A stretch of DNA of 64,000 nt from Coniella vitis (lineage: Eukaryota > Ascomycota > Sordariomycetes > Diaporthales > Schizoparmaceae), in assembly GCA_011317545.1 (NCBI GenBank), contig WUJK01000009.1:1550001-1614000 (forward strand), written 5' to 3'. Of this stretch, positions 13,138 to 24,580 are shown piece after piece. How positions within the stretch are numbered: the first letter of the stretch is position 1; every line of letters starts with the position of its first letter. The notes under the pieces are model-generated. The model was not told where the DNA came from and searched no databases. It was given only the letters and a program-made list of their open reading frames with translations. Position numbers and translations under genes: made by a program.

Positions 13138-15042
13138 GGTAGGTTATTATAATAGTAACTAGGGATATATAAGGGGCGTTTAATACTATCCTCTCTAATA
13201 AACTAATCGTATAGCTATAAATCCTTAGTTTCCTACGCTTATTATTAAGTCTAATAACCTCCTTCTTAGTAATATAACTAATATAGGTCCGCTTAGGTAG
13301 GTCGATAACGGGTTTCTCCTTAGTAAGATATAGTATACCTTAGGGCTCGCCTTTCTCGCCGATATTATATATAATCTACCTCTTTAAATTTATTCTATAG
13401 GGTAGTAATAGGTATTTCTATTATATAGATAATATTCTTTTCCTTCGTATATCTAATAGTACGGAGAAAAATATAGTACTACTAGAAACGGATATAATAA
13501 GCGTTAACGATTAGGCTTTAAGGAATATAATAAAGTTCGTAGCGGAGAAGACGGAAGTTTTCTACTTCTTAAGGCGTAGAGAGGCGGTATAACCGGCTAT
13601 TATAATAAGCGGTAGGCGTATAGAGTTTATTATTAATATACCCTCCTATTTTAAGGTAACTAGCTTCTATTAGCTAGGATTCTAATTTAATAGGCGTTTT
13701 ATAAGTAGGAGGTATATTAAGGAAAGGGGTTATAAGATAACGAAGGTTATAGCCTACCTTAGGAGCCTTAGGAAGGTATAATATAGCCCCCTTATAATAT
13801 CCCTCCGTAAAGCGGTTATAGTAATACTTATCCCGATACTTATATATATAGCGGATACCTAGTTTCGACCGGGCTATACGCCTATAGTATAGCTTAAAAA
13901 GGCGGATTAATTACTAATAAAGGGCGCTAAAGGGGTATTACCGGTATAAAAGACGGTATATATAATAATAGCCCTTTATAAAGCAGGCCTCCCTATAGCT
14001 AGGCTTACGCTAGGAGTAGCGGTTCGCCGGGCCGGCTTATAGTATATTCTACTAGATATAAAGCACCCCTTTTATAAACGGATATACGCTCCTATAGGAT
14101 ATAACCTTAGGGTATTTAATATACGCCTTACGGACGCTATATATAGCTTTCTTATTATACTTAGGCCGGCCCTATTAACCCCCCGGTATCCTAATTATAT
14201 TATACTAAACCCTAATATCGGTTACCTTAAGGAGGAAATAGCTATATGCTATAATATATAGTATATAACCCTACTACCGGATATTACGGTAATATATATA
14301 AACGGTTCTAAGGTTTAAAAGGGACCTAAGCGTAAGGTAGGCTATAGGTATATTATAGTAAGGGATAGGGTATTTATTATTATTATTACTAGGGTATTTT
14401 ATAAATATTTATATATTTTCGACGCTAAAGCGGTTAGGGCGCTTATAGGATTACGGCTAATACTAGAAACGGTATTATTAGTAGTATTTATCTATATAGA
14501 TAGTACCTCGGTTATCTAAGGATTATAAGGTAATACGCTTATTACTTTATAATAAGCTTTCCGAAGCTTTTAGACCCTTTACGAGTAATACCTTACAGAG
14601 GAACGGTTAGTAACTATCCTCTAAAGCCCTAGTTATATAGGTATAACTAGGAACGAGCTTATAAACGCCCTTACGAAGAGGAGTATAATACTCTCCTTAA
14701 TAGGGCGGGTAGTAAGCCTTACTACCTCGGGTATATAGACCTTATATTAAAAGGGAATTAAGAGCTTTAAGAAGATATAATAGATATATTAGTAGGTAGT
14801 CTTATCTAGCTAATATAGCGCTTAGGGGCTAAGCTTTTATATTATAGTATAGCCGGCCCTTTCGTTAAGCTACTAATAGCTAGCTCTCTTTATAGCTATA
14901 AGGACTAATTATAGCGATTTTAAAGTATATTATTATCGGTTTAGCCGGCTAGGGATAAGCTGCTATTATAAAACGGGCTATTCTAATAAGCTTTCGCTTC
15001 GGTACTAGGTATATTATATAGTAGCTAGGCGGAGATAGCGGG

Positions 15043-16702
15043 ATTAGCCGGAGGGCTTAGCCGGGCCCCCTAATATCCCTTTCGACGAAATATACTTATA
15101 AAGGATACTTATAAATTATTAAGTATAGTTTACCTTTTTAAAAATAGTTTATAAAGATTCTCTATAAATAATACTCTTATTATTATATATACAGTAGGTA
15201 TAATATAATCTACTACTTTATAAGAAAGCGGGTCTAATTAGGATCTTATACTATTAGCTATTAGGGTAGTTTATAGCTATACTATAGGCTATCTAAGGCT
15301 AAAGTATATTAAACTATATATACTCGATTACCTAGCGTATAGCGTTACTAAGGGCGTATAGCATAGTATAGCGGTCGGCGGGAGTACCTAGGGTAAGGGT
15401 AATTAGGCCGGGAAATAATTATAATAAGCTTATAGCGCTAGAGGCGTACTCCTATTTATAGGTAATACTAGCGCTAGTAATAGTAATAATAACTATAATA
15501 GCTTAGCGCTAATACTACTAGGGCTAGTATTATAGTTAATATTATTATTACTAGCGGTAGCGGGGTAGGATATAACGGGGGCGCTTTTAGGGCTATATAA
15601 CCGGCTCTACCTCCTCCTCCGATTTATTAAATAACTCGGTAAAGCCCTCCGCTAATACTTTATCGTAGGCCTTTTTAGCTATATAAATAATAGTATAATA
15701 GGGAGTACCGTCCTTACCCTCCTATAGGGTATTATATAGCTAGCGGCTAACGGTTATTAGGTAATTAGCTAAAGGGGTATAGCCTTTATGCTAATAGCGC
15801 TAATAGCGGGTATTACCCTTAATATCCTAATAATTACTAAGCGACTTACCGGTAATTACCGAGACTAGATATTATTTATAAGGTATATTACGCTAGGTTA
15901 TAATATAACGGCTATTAGGAGTAGCTTCGCTAGCCTTTTATATCTTCCTACGCTTAATAGGGGTAGTAGGAGTAATAGCCTTACCCTTATTCTTAGTAAT
16001 CTTCTTCTTACTAATCTTAACCTTAAGCTAAGTACTAGTAGTAGTAATAGCGTTAATAGTACGGGTAGTATAAGGAGGGTTAGCCTTAATAAAAGCTGCT
16101 ATCTTAATAGCCCTAGCTCTAGCGTTACTATTATTAGTAATAGCGGTAGAATGCTGCTTTTTAATAATAGGAGTATTAGTAGGAGTAGAGGTAAGCGTAG
16201 GGCGTTTATTACTAGTATTACCGGCGGTAGTAATACGGGCGATACCGATATCGTTATCGTTATTACTACTACTACTATTACTATTATCGTCTATATAGGT
16301 ACGATTAGTATTACTACTAATAATATAGTTACTATTATCGTTAGCCTTATCCTAGTAAGCCTCCTTATCGTCCTCCTCGGCGTTATTATTATTAATATAT
16401 ATATTAATAGTAGGCTCTTTATTACTAAAGGTATCTTCGGCCTATTCCTAGCTATCTTAGAGTAAGTTTATCTCGTCTTCGCTATTAATACTATCCTTAG
16501 TAGCCTCGGTACTACCCTTATCCTCGTCCTCGAGCTTAAGGGTATTATTAAGGGCCTTCTATAGGATATCTTTATCGCCCTTATCTTCGTTATAAACGTA
16601 ATTATTACTATTAAGTATATTAGCAGTCGGCTTTATAGCGCTATATAGGAGTACGCTATATATTATAGGGGCGGTACCCTTCTTAATAGCTTTAGTTTCT
16701 AT
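15043..16702 (-). pseudogene. convergent long frame of L1 copy 1, unknown function
   Basis: This frame lies opposite to ORF2 and runs toward it. It starts at a codon now reading ATA (from ATG by RIP) at 16702. It runs at least to 15551 (about 383 codons), or to about 15043 if TAA/TAG runs after residue 383 were Gln. The product would have an acidic N-terminal third, Ser/Asn and Thr/Lys/Pro-rich middle with a KRKK basic patch, a more ordered segment (QYLISVITGKSL) and a Gln-rich tail. The same frame is found in L1 copies 3, 4, 5 and 6. I recognise no family. A small indel seems to shift the tail in this copy. Confidence 0.55.
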
Positions 16703-17820
16703 TTATAAATATATTTATTAATAGTAGTTAATTAGTAATACTAGAACTTAGCTTTAGCGTAATATATTACGCTTATTATACTATTTATATAGGTATCTTA
16801 TAGGAAGGATATACTACTTTATAATAGCGTTAGATACGGTATTTATAAGAGCTTAGGCTAGTTTATATAGATTAATAGGAGTATTATATATTTCTTAGTT
16901 ATACGGGTATTAGTAATATTTATAATATAGCGTACTTTAGTATATTTAGCTATATAATAATTTGAAATATTAGTAGATTACTATAAATCCTAATATTCGA
17001 TTAGGAAAGGTAGATATACTTACTTCCTTTTTTAGGAGGTATTATAGTAATAGTAATAGTAGTTACTATACTTAAGATTATAGAGGGGAGTATAGTATAG
17101 CGGCGGCGATAGTTAGTAATATTATTATACTATTATATAGTAGATTAAGAAAGGAGAAGGGAGAAGGGAGGAGGAGGAGGGAGTTTAGACGAGCTATAAT
17201 AGGCGTAGGAGAAATATAGTAGATAGCGCTATACCCCTATTATTAATAATAATAGGGGTATAACTAGCTATAATAGCTATTATCTATAACTATAGATAAA
17301 GGGCTAGCTATTATTAGTAGAAGGATATATACTTTTATAAACGAATAATAGTAGATACTTTAAGGTATATTTCTAACGTATCTTAAACTACTACTCTATA
17401 CTATTATAAGGATATCTACGCTATATTAGTAGCTTAGTAGCTAGCTAGCTCTCTAGCGTAGCGCCCTTAGGCTGCTATACTAGTAAGGTTATCGCTAGTA
17501 TAGTCGACGTATAGTATATATATAATACGGCTTCGGAACTAGTCTCGGCCGGTATCTAACGTCTAGTAACTATACGGTAATATACTAACCTAATAAAAAC
17601 GTGGCTTTATACGGGCTATACTAATAGTATTATATAATTCTGCTCTAAGACCAATCCCTAGAGTATTTAGCCTCTAGGATATAGCTAATACGCTATAAAG
17701 CAGCCTTCGGGCTGGGGTTATATTACGAATATATATGCTGGGTGGGTGTGTATACGCTCCTTAGCAGTACGATAGGCAGTATACGCCGAGATACCCCTTA
17801 GGAGGTATACCAGCGTAACT

Positions 17821-17864
17821 AGTCCGGCGTTAATTTAATTAAATAAATAAATAAATAAATAAAT
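17821..17864 (+). repeat. L1 3' terminus with AAAT tail
   Basis: The conserved end tccggcgttaatttaatt is followed by AAAT units. The same end recurs at 18926-18970, 48755-48800 and 56190-56227 on the plus strand, and inverted at 21749, 54059 and 59585. It defines the polarity of every L1 copy. Confidence 0.9.
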
Positions 17865-18970
17865 ATACTACGTTTACTATAGTATATATATAGGTATATA
17901 ATTAGGGGGCTATAACGCTTTAGAATAATATTAAATACGGTGCTTCGGGAGCTTAAGCTAGATTATATAGATTAATTAGATTAGTATATATTTCTTAGCT
18001 ATACGCGTATTAATAGCGTTTATAATATAGCGCGCTTTAGTATACTTACCTATATATTAGTTTCAAACGTTAGTAGGCTATCGCGAGTTTTAGTAATTAT
18101 TTAAGGAGAATAGATACGCTTACTTTCTTTCTTAGGAGGTATAATAATAATAATAATAATAATAGCGGTATTAGGAATTCTAGTAGAAAGTTTAATATAG
18201 CGGCGGTATAGGCTAGTAATACTACTATACGGTTATATAATAAAGTAAGAAAGGAAGAGGGAAGAAAAGGAAGGAGGAAAGAGTTTAAACGAGTTATAAA
18301 AGGGGTAGAAGAAGTATAATAGATAGTATAATACCCCTACTACTAATAATAATAAGGGTATATCTAGCTATAATAGCTATTATCTATAATTATAGATAAA
18401 GGGCTAGCTACTATTAATAGAATAATATATACTTTTATAAACTATTAATAGTAGACGCCTTAAAGTATATCCCTAATACGTTTTAAGCTACTACTCTATA
18501 CTATTATAAGGATATTTACGCTACGATAGTAGCTAAGTAGCTAGTAGGCTTCTCGGCGTAACGCCCTTAGGTTTCTATATTAGTAAGGTTATTGCTAATA
18601 TAGTCGATATATAGTATATATATAGAGCGGCTTCGGGACTAGTCTCGGCCGGTATTTAACGCGTAATAGCTATACGGTAATACGCTAACCTAATATAAAA
18701 TAGCCTTATATAGGCTATATAAATAAGTATTATATAACTCTACTCTAAGATTAATCCCTAGAGTATTTAGCCTTTAGGACGTAGCTAATACGCTATAAAG
18801 CAGCTTTTTAAGCTTAGGTTATATTATAACTATATTTACTAGGTAGGCGTATATACGCTCCTTAGTAGTACGATAGGCAGTATACTCCGAGATACCCCTT
18901 AGGAGGTATACTAGCGTAAGTAATCCGGCGTTAATTTAATTAATTAAATAAATAAATTAATTAATTAATA
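17865..18970 (+). mobile_element. 5'-truncated L1, subfamily B, 3' end only
   Basis: This repeats the last 1.1 kb of L1 directly after the tail of copy 1 but differs at many places. For example, it shares the text around 18170-18200 with the inverted copy at 54059-59581 rather than with copy 1. Its tail is mixed TTAA and AAAT units. It therefore represents a second L1 subfamily, here called B. It contains only 3' noncoding sequence, and the convergent frame is not reached. Confidence 0.75.
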
Positions 18971-19185
18971 GAGAAAGTTATTAATAATTATAACCTTTAT
19001 AAAAAGAATAAATCCTATAGATTTAAATCTTACGGATTACTTGAACCTCTTTAATCTTTAACGGATTTTTAATAATCGATTAGCCTAAACTTTATCATTA
19101 AGCTCCTAAGTTTAGAAAAACTCTTAACTATAATATATTATAATAATATCTTAATAATATTTTATAAATAATATAGATAAGGGAC
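18971..19185 (+). pseudogene. Gypsy integrase fragment
   Basis: The frame reads YNLYKKNKSYRF and then SISLNFIIKLLSLEKLLT. It aligns by eye with the integrase of the Gypsy at 8000-8170 (zinc-binding end and start of the catalytic core), but with enough differences to be another family member. It is bounded left by an L1 tail and right by the 5' end of L2. Confidence 0.6.
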
Positions 19186-20340
19186 CGAACTTAAGGAAAC
19201 TCGATAATTATAACCGATAAAAGCGCCGGATTGTAATAAAAAGAAGTAGTAACCTTATAAATATCGAATAATATCCTTATATAGATCGTATAATATAAGC
19301 GTAGTATAGTTAGAGATACCGATAGATATAGATAAAGGGGATAGGGGATTTATATAGACTTTTTATTATCCTAATTATAGATAAGGCGGATATAATAATA
19401 TTATAATTATAGTATTTATATAGCTAGAGCGTTATAAAAGGCTAATAACCTATATTAAATTATCGATAAAAGATAATATTCGATTTATCTTTAAGCTAAA
19501 GTTAGGTATAAAGAATACTAAATAAGTAATATAAATATTAAGAGTTTATAATATAAATATATAAAGCCGCTATAAAAATATAATTATTATATAAGGAAAC
19601 CTCGATATAGCGATTACTAAACCTCTAACGAAATACTAGACGATAAAGCCGGTATAGATCTAGAAAATATAAGCGATAATAGCTCGAATAAATAGTAAAA
19701 GCGTATAAGAACCGAAGCTAATCATCCTAGCCCGTTATAACCGAGAAATAATAATCCGTAGTAATTAAGCGATAATAAACCTTATACCGGTTTAGCTAAT
19801 CTAAATAATAAATAATAATATTAATAGCGAAGAAATAATAATTATATAGCGGTTATATAACGGAGATATTACATTTATATTTAAAAAGGGAGTTAACTTA
19901 TATAAATAGAGAATAAGTTAGAAGATAATATTCGGCGAAAATATAACGAAAGCTAAACGATTATATATAATTATTATAAAACGGATACCTATAGAATAAC
20001 TAAAGAACGTTTAAAAATAGCGAATTTATAGAGTATAGATAAAATTAAACCGAAGATTTCTAGGAGTAATATAGCCCGAGATATATTTATTATTACGCTT
20101 AATAATATATAAAGTGTTAAGAAGTTATATAAGGAAGGACTCCTATAAAGAGTATAGCTCTTTACTTACAAACCCTATATATAGGATATAGCTATATAAT
20201 AATACTTTAAGTACTATAGGTATAGGTATATTATAAGATATTATATAAAGAATATTAGCTATAAGCGTTATATAGGAGTAGTATATAAATAGGGAGGATA
20301 TAGCTATCCTTTACTAAGGGATATCTATTAAAAACTAATC
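19186..20340 (+). pseudogene. L2 copy a, 5' end and ORF1 with zinc knuckles
   Basis: The 5' edge (cgaactt/cgaactc) is shared with 36739 and 52200, where the flanks differ, so it is the natural start of this LINE. The ORF1-like frame ends with LYKEGLLYKEYS near 20120 and a knuckle series reading YFKYYRYRYIIRYY near 20192-20240. In a functional copy this would be a C-x2-C-x4-H-x4-C array, with Cys and His turned to Tyr by RIP. This is the usual ORF1 ending of Tad1-like LINEs. L2 is clearly distinct from L1 in sequence. Confidence 0.65.
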
Positions 20341-20379
20341 ATTTAAATTATAACGGAAGCTATATAACCTAGATAAAGA

Positions 20380-20915
20380 ACTACCCGGTAGTATTAATAT
20401 AAAGTAATAAGGCGAGAGATATATATTAATACCGATTATAAGGGTTCGAAGTTAGTATACCGGTATAATAGCCTAATAGCGAATTTATAGGGGAATAGCG
20501 AATATATTCTAATTAATATTAAGGAAAAAGCTAATACCGCTAAGGAAAGAAATATTATAAAGAGGTAGATTAAATAATATATTATACTCTAATAAATTCT
20601 ATTTAACCCTCTTCCTTATAATAATTATAATATTATCTTAAAATATAATAAGTAATAAGGTATATACCTAACTAATATGAATAGCGAAAGAGTAGCCGAA
20701 TATAATAATATTATAGAAACCTTAGATAAATATTACGAAAAAGTAAATACTAGTTAATTATAGCGATATTATATAATTGGGTATATATAAGTAGAAGTAG
20801 AGCTATAATCTTTATATATAAACGCTATAAATTAGTAGCGTAAGAGGAGTATATAGGATAAAATTAGGTAATAGTAAAGTTTTAATCGGGGCTTTATATA
20901 TAAACAATCTACTTA
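20380..20915 (+). pseudogene. L2 copy a, ORF2 endonuclease portion
   Basis: Downstream of the ORF1 knuckles the frame reads ILFNPLPYNNYNIILKYN near 20595 and later GYIQVEVELQSLYIN near 20780. This fits the amino-terminal, APE-endonuclease part of LINE ORF2, though key residues are not certain. It stops at LTR B. The sequence after the LTR belongs to RT, so part of ORF2 is missing here. Confidence 0.5.
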
Positions 20916-21534
20916 TATTGGAAGTTATAATATATAATAATAAAGAGGATCGAGGGGCTAAAGAAGAGGGTTAATAGTAGTTATATTATATCGAAGTGCT
21001 TGCTTGCTTTCGTCTATTACTATTCCTTTCGTCGGGAGGGAATAGCTATATTTATAGTTATTCTATAGCTATCTTCTAGAGCCTTCTATTCTTTCATTTA
21101 TAATATATATTGTAAATCCGTATCTTTAGTTATTCCTATTGTTAGGTAGTGGAATAATATATTCTGCCGAGTGGCAAAGTGGTAGTGAAGGCTTACGTAG
21201 CCTCAAAAGTCCACGTACTTTCTAGAACCTTCTGCTAACGTTATTACTTACGTAATCAACGTTATATATTTTATATTAGTATATATATATATACTCTATA
21301 CTAGTTATAATTATATTAGCAATACCTTATATACTCGTTTAGTTATTAAGATATTGAAGAAAGTTTGTTAAAAGAGACGAATTAGCGTTCTTTAAGCTCT
21401 TTTACTTTCTTTAGCTCTTTTCAAGCTTATTAGAGTATATATATAGCTATAACTTAGTATATATATATATTATAGTATATTATTATATTATAAAGTCTCT
21501 TATATATTACGTAAGCGTTTTATATATTCTTATA
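20916..21534 (-). mobile_element. solo Copia-type LTR, copy B, at a deletion junction
   Basis: This 619-bp LTR begins tattggaag (TG changed to TA) and ends tcttata. The flanking pentamers differ: actta at 20911-20915 and aatcc at 21535-21539. To the left is L2 endonuclease, to the right L2 RT. The missing host sequence and unmatched pentamers suggest that two LTRs recombined and removed what lay between. The heat-shock-like motif is intact at 21219-21233. Confidence 0.85.
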
Positions 21535-21748
21535 AATCCGCAGTATACCGACCGATTATATTATTAAATTATATTAGAAAGGTTATAAAGAAAGTAATAG
21601 GAAACCGTATTATAAATATAATAAAAGAATATAATCTACTACCTAAAGGGTAGATAGGTAACGGTATAATATATTTAATAGATTTTATAATTAAAACTAT
21701 TATCGAAGTAGTATTTATAATATAAAACTATAAGCTAATTATAACCCT
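21535..21748 (+). pseudogene. L2 reverse transcriptase fragment
   Basis: The frame reads SAVYRPIILLNYIRKVIKKV and then EYNLLPKGQIGN. This is the YRPI...L...KxxEK and Q-x-G entry region of non-LTR RT. It belongs to the same element as the sequence left of LTR B. It ends where the AAAT tail of inverted L1 copy 3 begins. Confidence 0.65.
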
Positions 21749-22915
21749 CTTCTATTTATTTATTTATTTATTTATTTAATTAAATTAACGCCGGACTAGT
21801 TACGCTAGCATACCTCCTAAGGGGTATCTCGGCGTATACTGCCTATCGTACTACTAAAGAGCGTATATATACCTACCTAGTATATATATTCGTAATATAA
21901 CCCTAGCCCGAAGGCTGCTTTATAGCGTATTAGCTACGTCCTAGAGGCTAAATACTCTAGGGATTAGTCTTAGAGCAGAGTTATATAATACTATTAGTAT
22001 AGCCCGTATAAAGCCACGTTTTTATTAGGTTAGTATATTACCGTATAATTATTAAACGTTAGGTACCGGCCGAGACTAGTTCCGAAGCCGTACTATATAT
22101 ATACTATACGTCGACTATACTAGCGATAACCTTACTAGTATAGCAGCCTAAGGGCGCTATACTAGAGAGCTAGCTAGCTACTAAGCTACTAATATAACGT
22201 AGATATCCTTATAATAGTATAGAGTAGTAGTTTAAGATACGTTAGAAATATACCTTAAGGTATCTACTATTATTCGTCTATAAAAGTATATATCCTTCTA
22301 CTAATAGTAGCTAGCCCTTTATCTATAGTTATAGATAATAGCTATTATAGTTAGTTATACCCCTATTATTATTAATAATAGGGGTATAGCGCTATCTACT
22401 ATATTTCTCCTATGCCTATTATAGCTTATCTAAACTCCCTCCTCCTCCTCCCTTCTCCCTCCTCCTTTCTTAATCTACTATATAATAGTATAATAATATT
22501 ACTAACTATCGCCGCCGCTATATTATACTCCCCTTTATAGTCTTAAGTATAGCAACTATTATTACTATTGCTATAATACCTCCTAAAAAAGGAAGTAAGT
22601 ATATCTACCTTTCCTAATCGAATATTAGGACTTATAGTAATCTACTAATATTTCAAATTATTATATAGCTAAATATACTAAAGCATACTATACCGTAAAT
22701 ATTACTATTACCTATATAGCTAAGAAACGTATAATACTCCTATTAATCTATATAAACTAGCCTAAGCTCCTATAAATACCGTATTTAGCGCTATTATAAA
22801 ATAATATATCCTTCCTATAAGATACCTATATAAATAATATAGTAAGTATAATATATTACGCTAAAGCTAAGTTCTAATACTACTAATTAACTACTATTAA
22901 TAGGTATATTTACTA

Positions 22916-24580
22916 ATAAAAACTAAAGCTACTAAGAAGGGTATTACCCCCGTAATATATAATATACTCTTATATAGCGTTATAAAGCCGATTACTAACG
23001 TACTTAATAGTAATAATTATATTTATAACGAAGATAAGGGCGATAAAGATATCCTATAGAAGGCCCTTAATAATACCCTTAAGCTCGAAAACGAGGATAA
23101 GGGTAATACTAAGGCTATTAAAGATAGTATTAATAGCGAAGATAAGGTAGACTTATTCTAAGATAGCTAGGAATAGGCCGAAGATACCTCTAGCGATAAG
23201 GAGCCTATTATTAATATATATACTAGTAATAATAACGCCGAGGAGGACGATAAGGAGGCCTATTAGGACGAGGCTAACGACGATAATAACTATATTACTA
23301 ATAGTAATACTAATCGTACTTATATAGACGATAGTAATAATAGTAGTAGTAGTAGTAACGATAACGATATCGGTATCGCTTATACTACTACCGCCGGTAA
23401 TACTAATAATAAACGCCCTACGCCTACCTTTACTCCTATTAATACTTTTACTACTAAGAAGTAGTATTCTGCTATTACTATTAATAGTAATAATACTAGG
23501 GCTAGGGCTATTAAGATAATAACTCCTATTAAGGCTAACCCTCCTTATACTATCCGTATTACTAATACTACTATTACTACTAATACTTAGCCTAAGGCTA
23601 AGACTAATAAGAAGAAGATTAATACTATTAAGAATAAGGGTAAGGCTATTACTCCTATTACCCCTACTAAGCGTAAGAAGATATAAAAGGCTAGTAAAGC
23701 TACTCCTAATAGCCGTTATATTATAACCTAGCGTAATATACCTTATAAGTAATATCTAATCTCGGTAATTACCGGTAAATCGCTTAATAACTATTAGGAT
23801 ATTAAAGGTAATACCCGCTATTAGTACTATTAGCGTAAGGGTTATACCCCTTTAGCTAATTACCTAATAACCGTTAATCGCTAGCTATATAACGCCTTAT
23901 AGGAGGGTAAGGATAATACCCCCTATTATATTATTATTCGTATAGCTAAGGAGGCTTACGATAAAGTACTAGCGGAGGGCTTCGCCGAGTTATTTAGTAA
24001 ATCGGAGGAGGAGGTAGAGCCGGTTATATAGCCTTAGAAACGCCCCCGCTATATCCTACCCCGCTACCGCTAATAATAATAGTACTAGCTATAATACTAG
24101 CCCTAGTAGTATTAGCGCTAGGCTATTATAGCTATTATTATTACTATTAGCGCTAGTACTACCTATAAATAGGAGTATACCCTTAATACTATAAGCTTAC
24201 TATAATTACTTCCCGGCTTAATTACCCTTACCCTAAGTACTCCCGCCGACCGCTATACTATATTATACGCCCTTAGTAACGCTATACGCTAGGTAATCGA
24301 CTATATATAGTTTAATATACTTTAGCCCTAGATAGCCTATAATACGGCTATAAACTACCCTAATAGCTAATAGTATAAGATCCTAATTAAACCTATTTTC
24401 CTATAGAATAATAGACCGTATTATACCTACCGTATATATAATAGTAAGGGTATTATTTATAGAGAATCTTTATAAACTACTTCTAAGAAGGTAAACTATA
24501 CCTAATAATCTATAAATACCCTTTATAAGTATATTTCGCGGAAAGGGGTATTAAAGGGCCCGGCTAGGCCCTCCGGCTAA
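22916..24580 (+). pseudogene. convergent long frame of L1 copy 3, unknown function
   Basis: This is the clearest copy of the convergent frame. From an ATA (ATG before RIP) at 22916 it stays in frame to a TAA at 24071 (385 codons). If the TAA/TAG cluster after it was Gln, it stays in frame to 24578-24580 (554 codons). All in-frame stops are TAA or TAG at plausible CAA/CAG sites, and codons follow a purine-any-pyrimidine pattern. Visible regions: acidic N-terminus (EDDKEAY), Ser/Asn run near 23335-23360, Lys/Thr/Pro-rich basic region with KRKK near 23670, an ordered block (QYLISVITGKSLNNY near 23750, IRIAKEAYDKVLAEGFAELF near 23937), then a Gln-rich stretch. It ends opposite the 3' end of ORF2. 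No known family recognised. Confidence 0.6.

Larger units (their letters stand above)
11030..15118 (+). pseudogene. L1 copy 1 ORF2: APE endonuclease, RT, RNase H
   Basis: Endonuclease motifs are present: RGDFNIIYTPYKPGK near 11380-11425 (GDFN core) and SSNYKTLITIIGNN near 11590-11625 (from SDH). RT carries IQGAFNTILSNKL near 13175 and IPQGSPFSPILYIIYLF near 13330-13380. The catalytic YxDD motif reads YIDN near 13420-13432. RNase H follows (INGSKVQKGP near 14300, YIDSTSVIQGLQGN near 14495). A C-terminal region near 14940-15010 is the usual Tad1 Cys/His segment. EN, RT and RNase H in one ORF fit the Tad1/I group. The TRIM interrupts the frame at 12661-13137. Confidence 0.8.
9109..17864 (+). mobile_element. 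complete Tad1-like LINE, L1 copy 1
   Basis: The 5' edge (atccttcccg) is shared with L1 copy 4 at 40506 although the flanks differ, so both have the same natural start. The 3' end is a run of AAAT units at 17838-17864. Without the 477-bp TRIM and its 5-bp duplication the copy is about 8.27 kb, matching copy 4. It holds ORF1, ORF2 (endonuclease, RT, RNase H) and a convergent frame on the other strand. It is inserted into the end of the chromodomain Gypsy. Heavy CA/TG loss makes all frames nonfunctional. Confidence 0.85.

Noticed and set aside
16151..16465. 104-codon open frame on the plus strand
   Set aside because: It is the antisense shadow of the trinucleotide-rich part of the convergent L1 frame. 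The Ile/Thr/Val repeats mirror Asn/Ser/Thr codons on the other strand.
17838..17864. AAAT runs as independent microsatellites
   Set aside because: They always follow the same conserved L1 end and have a fixed polarity, so they are LINE tails.
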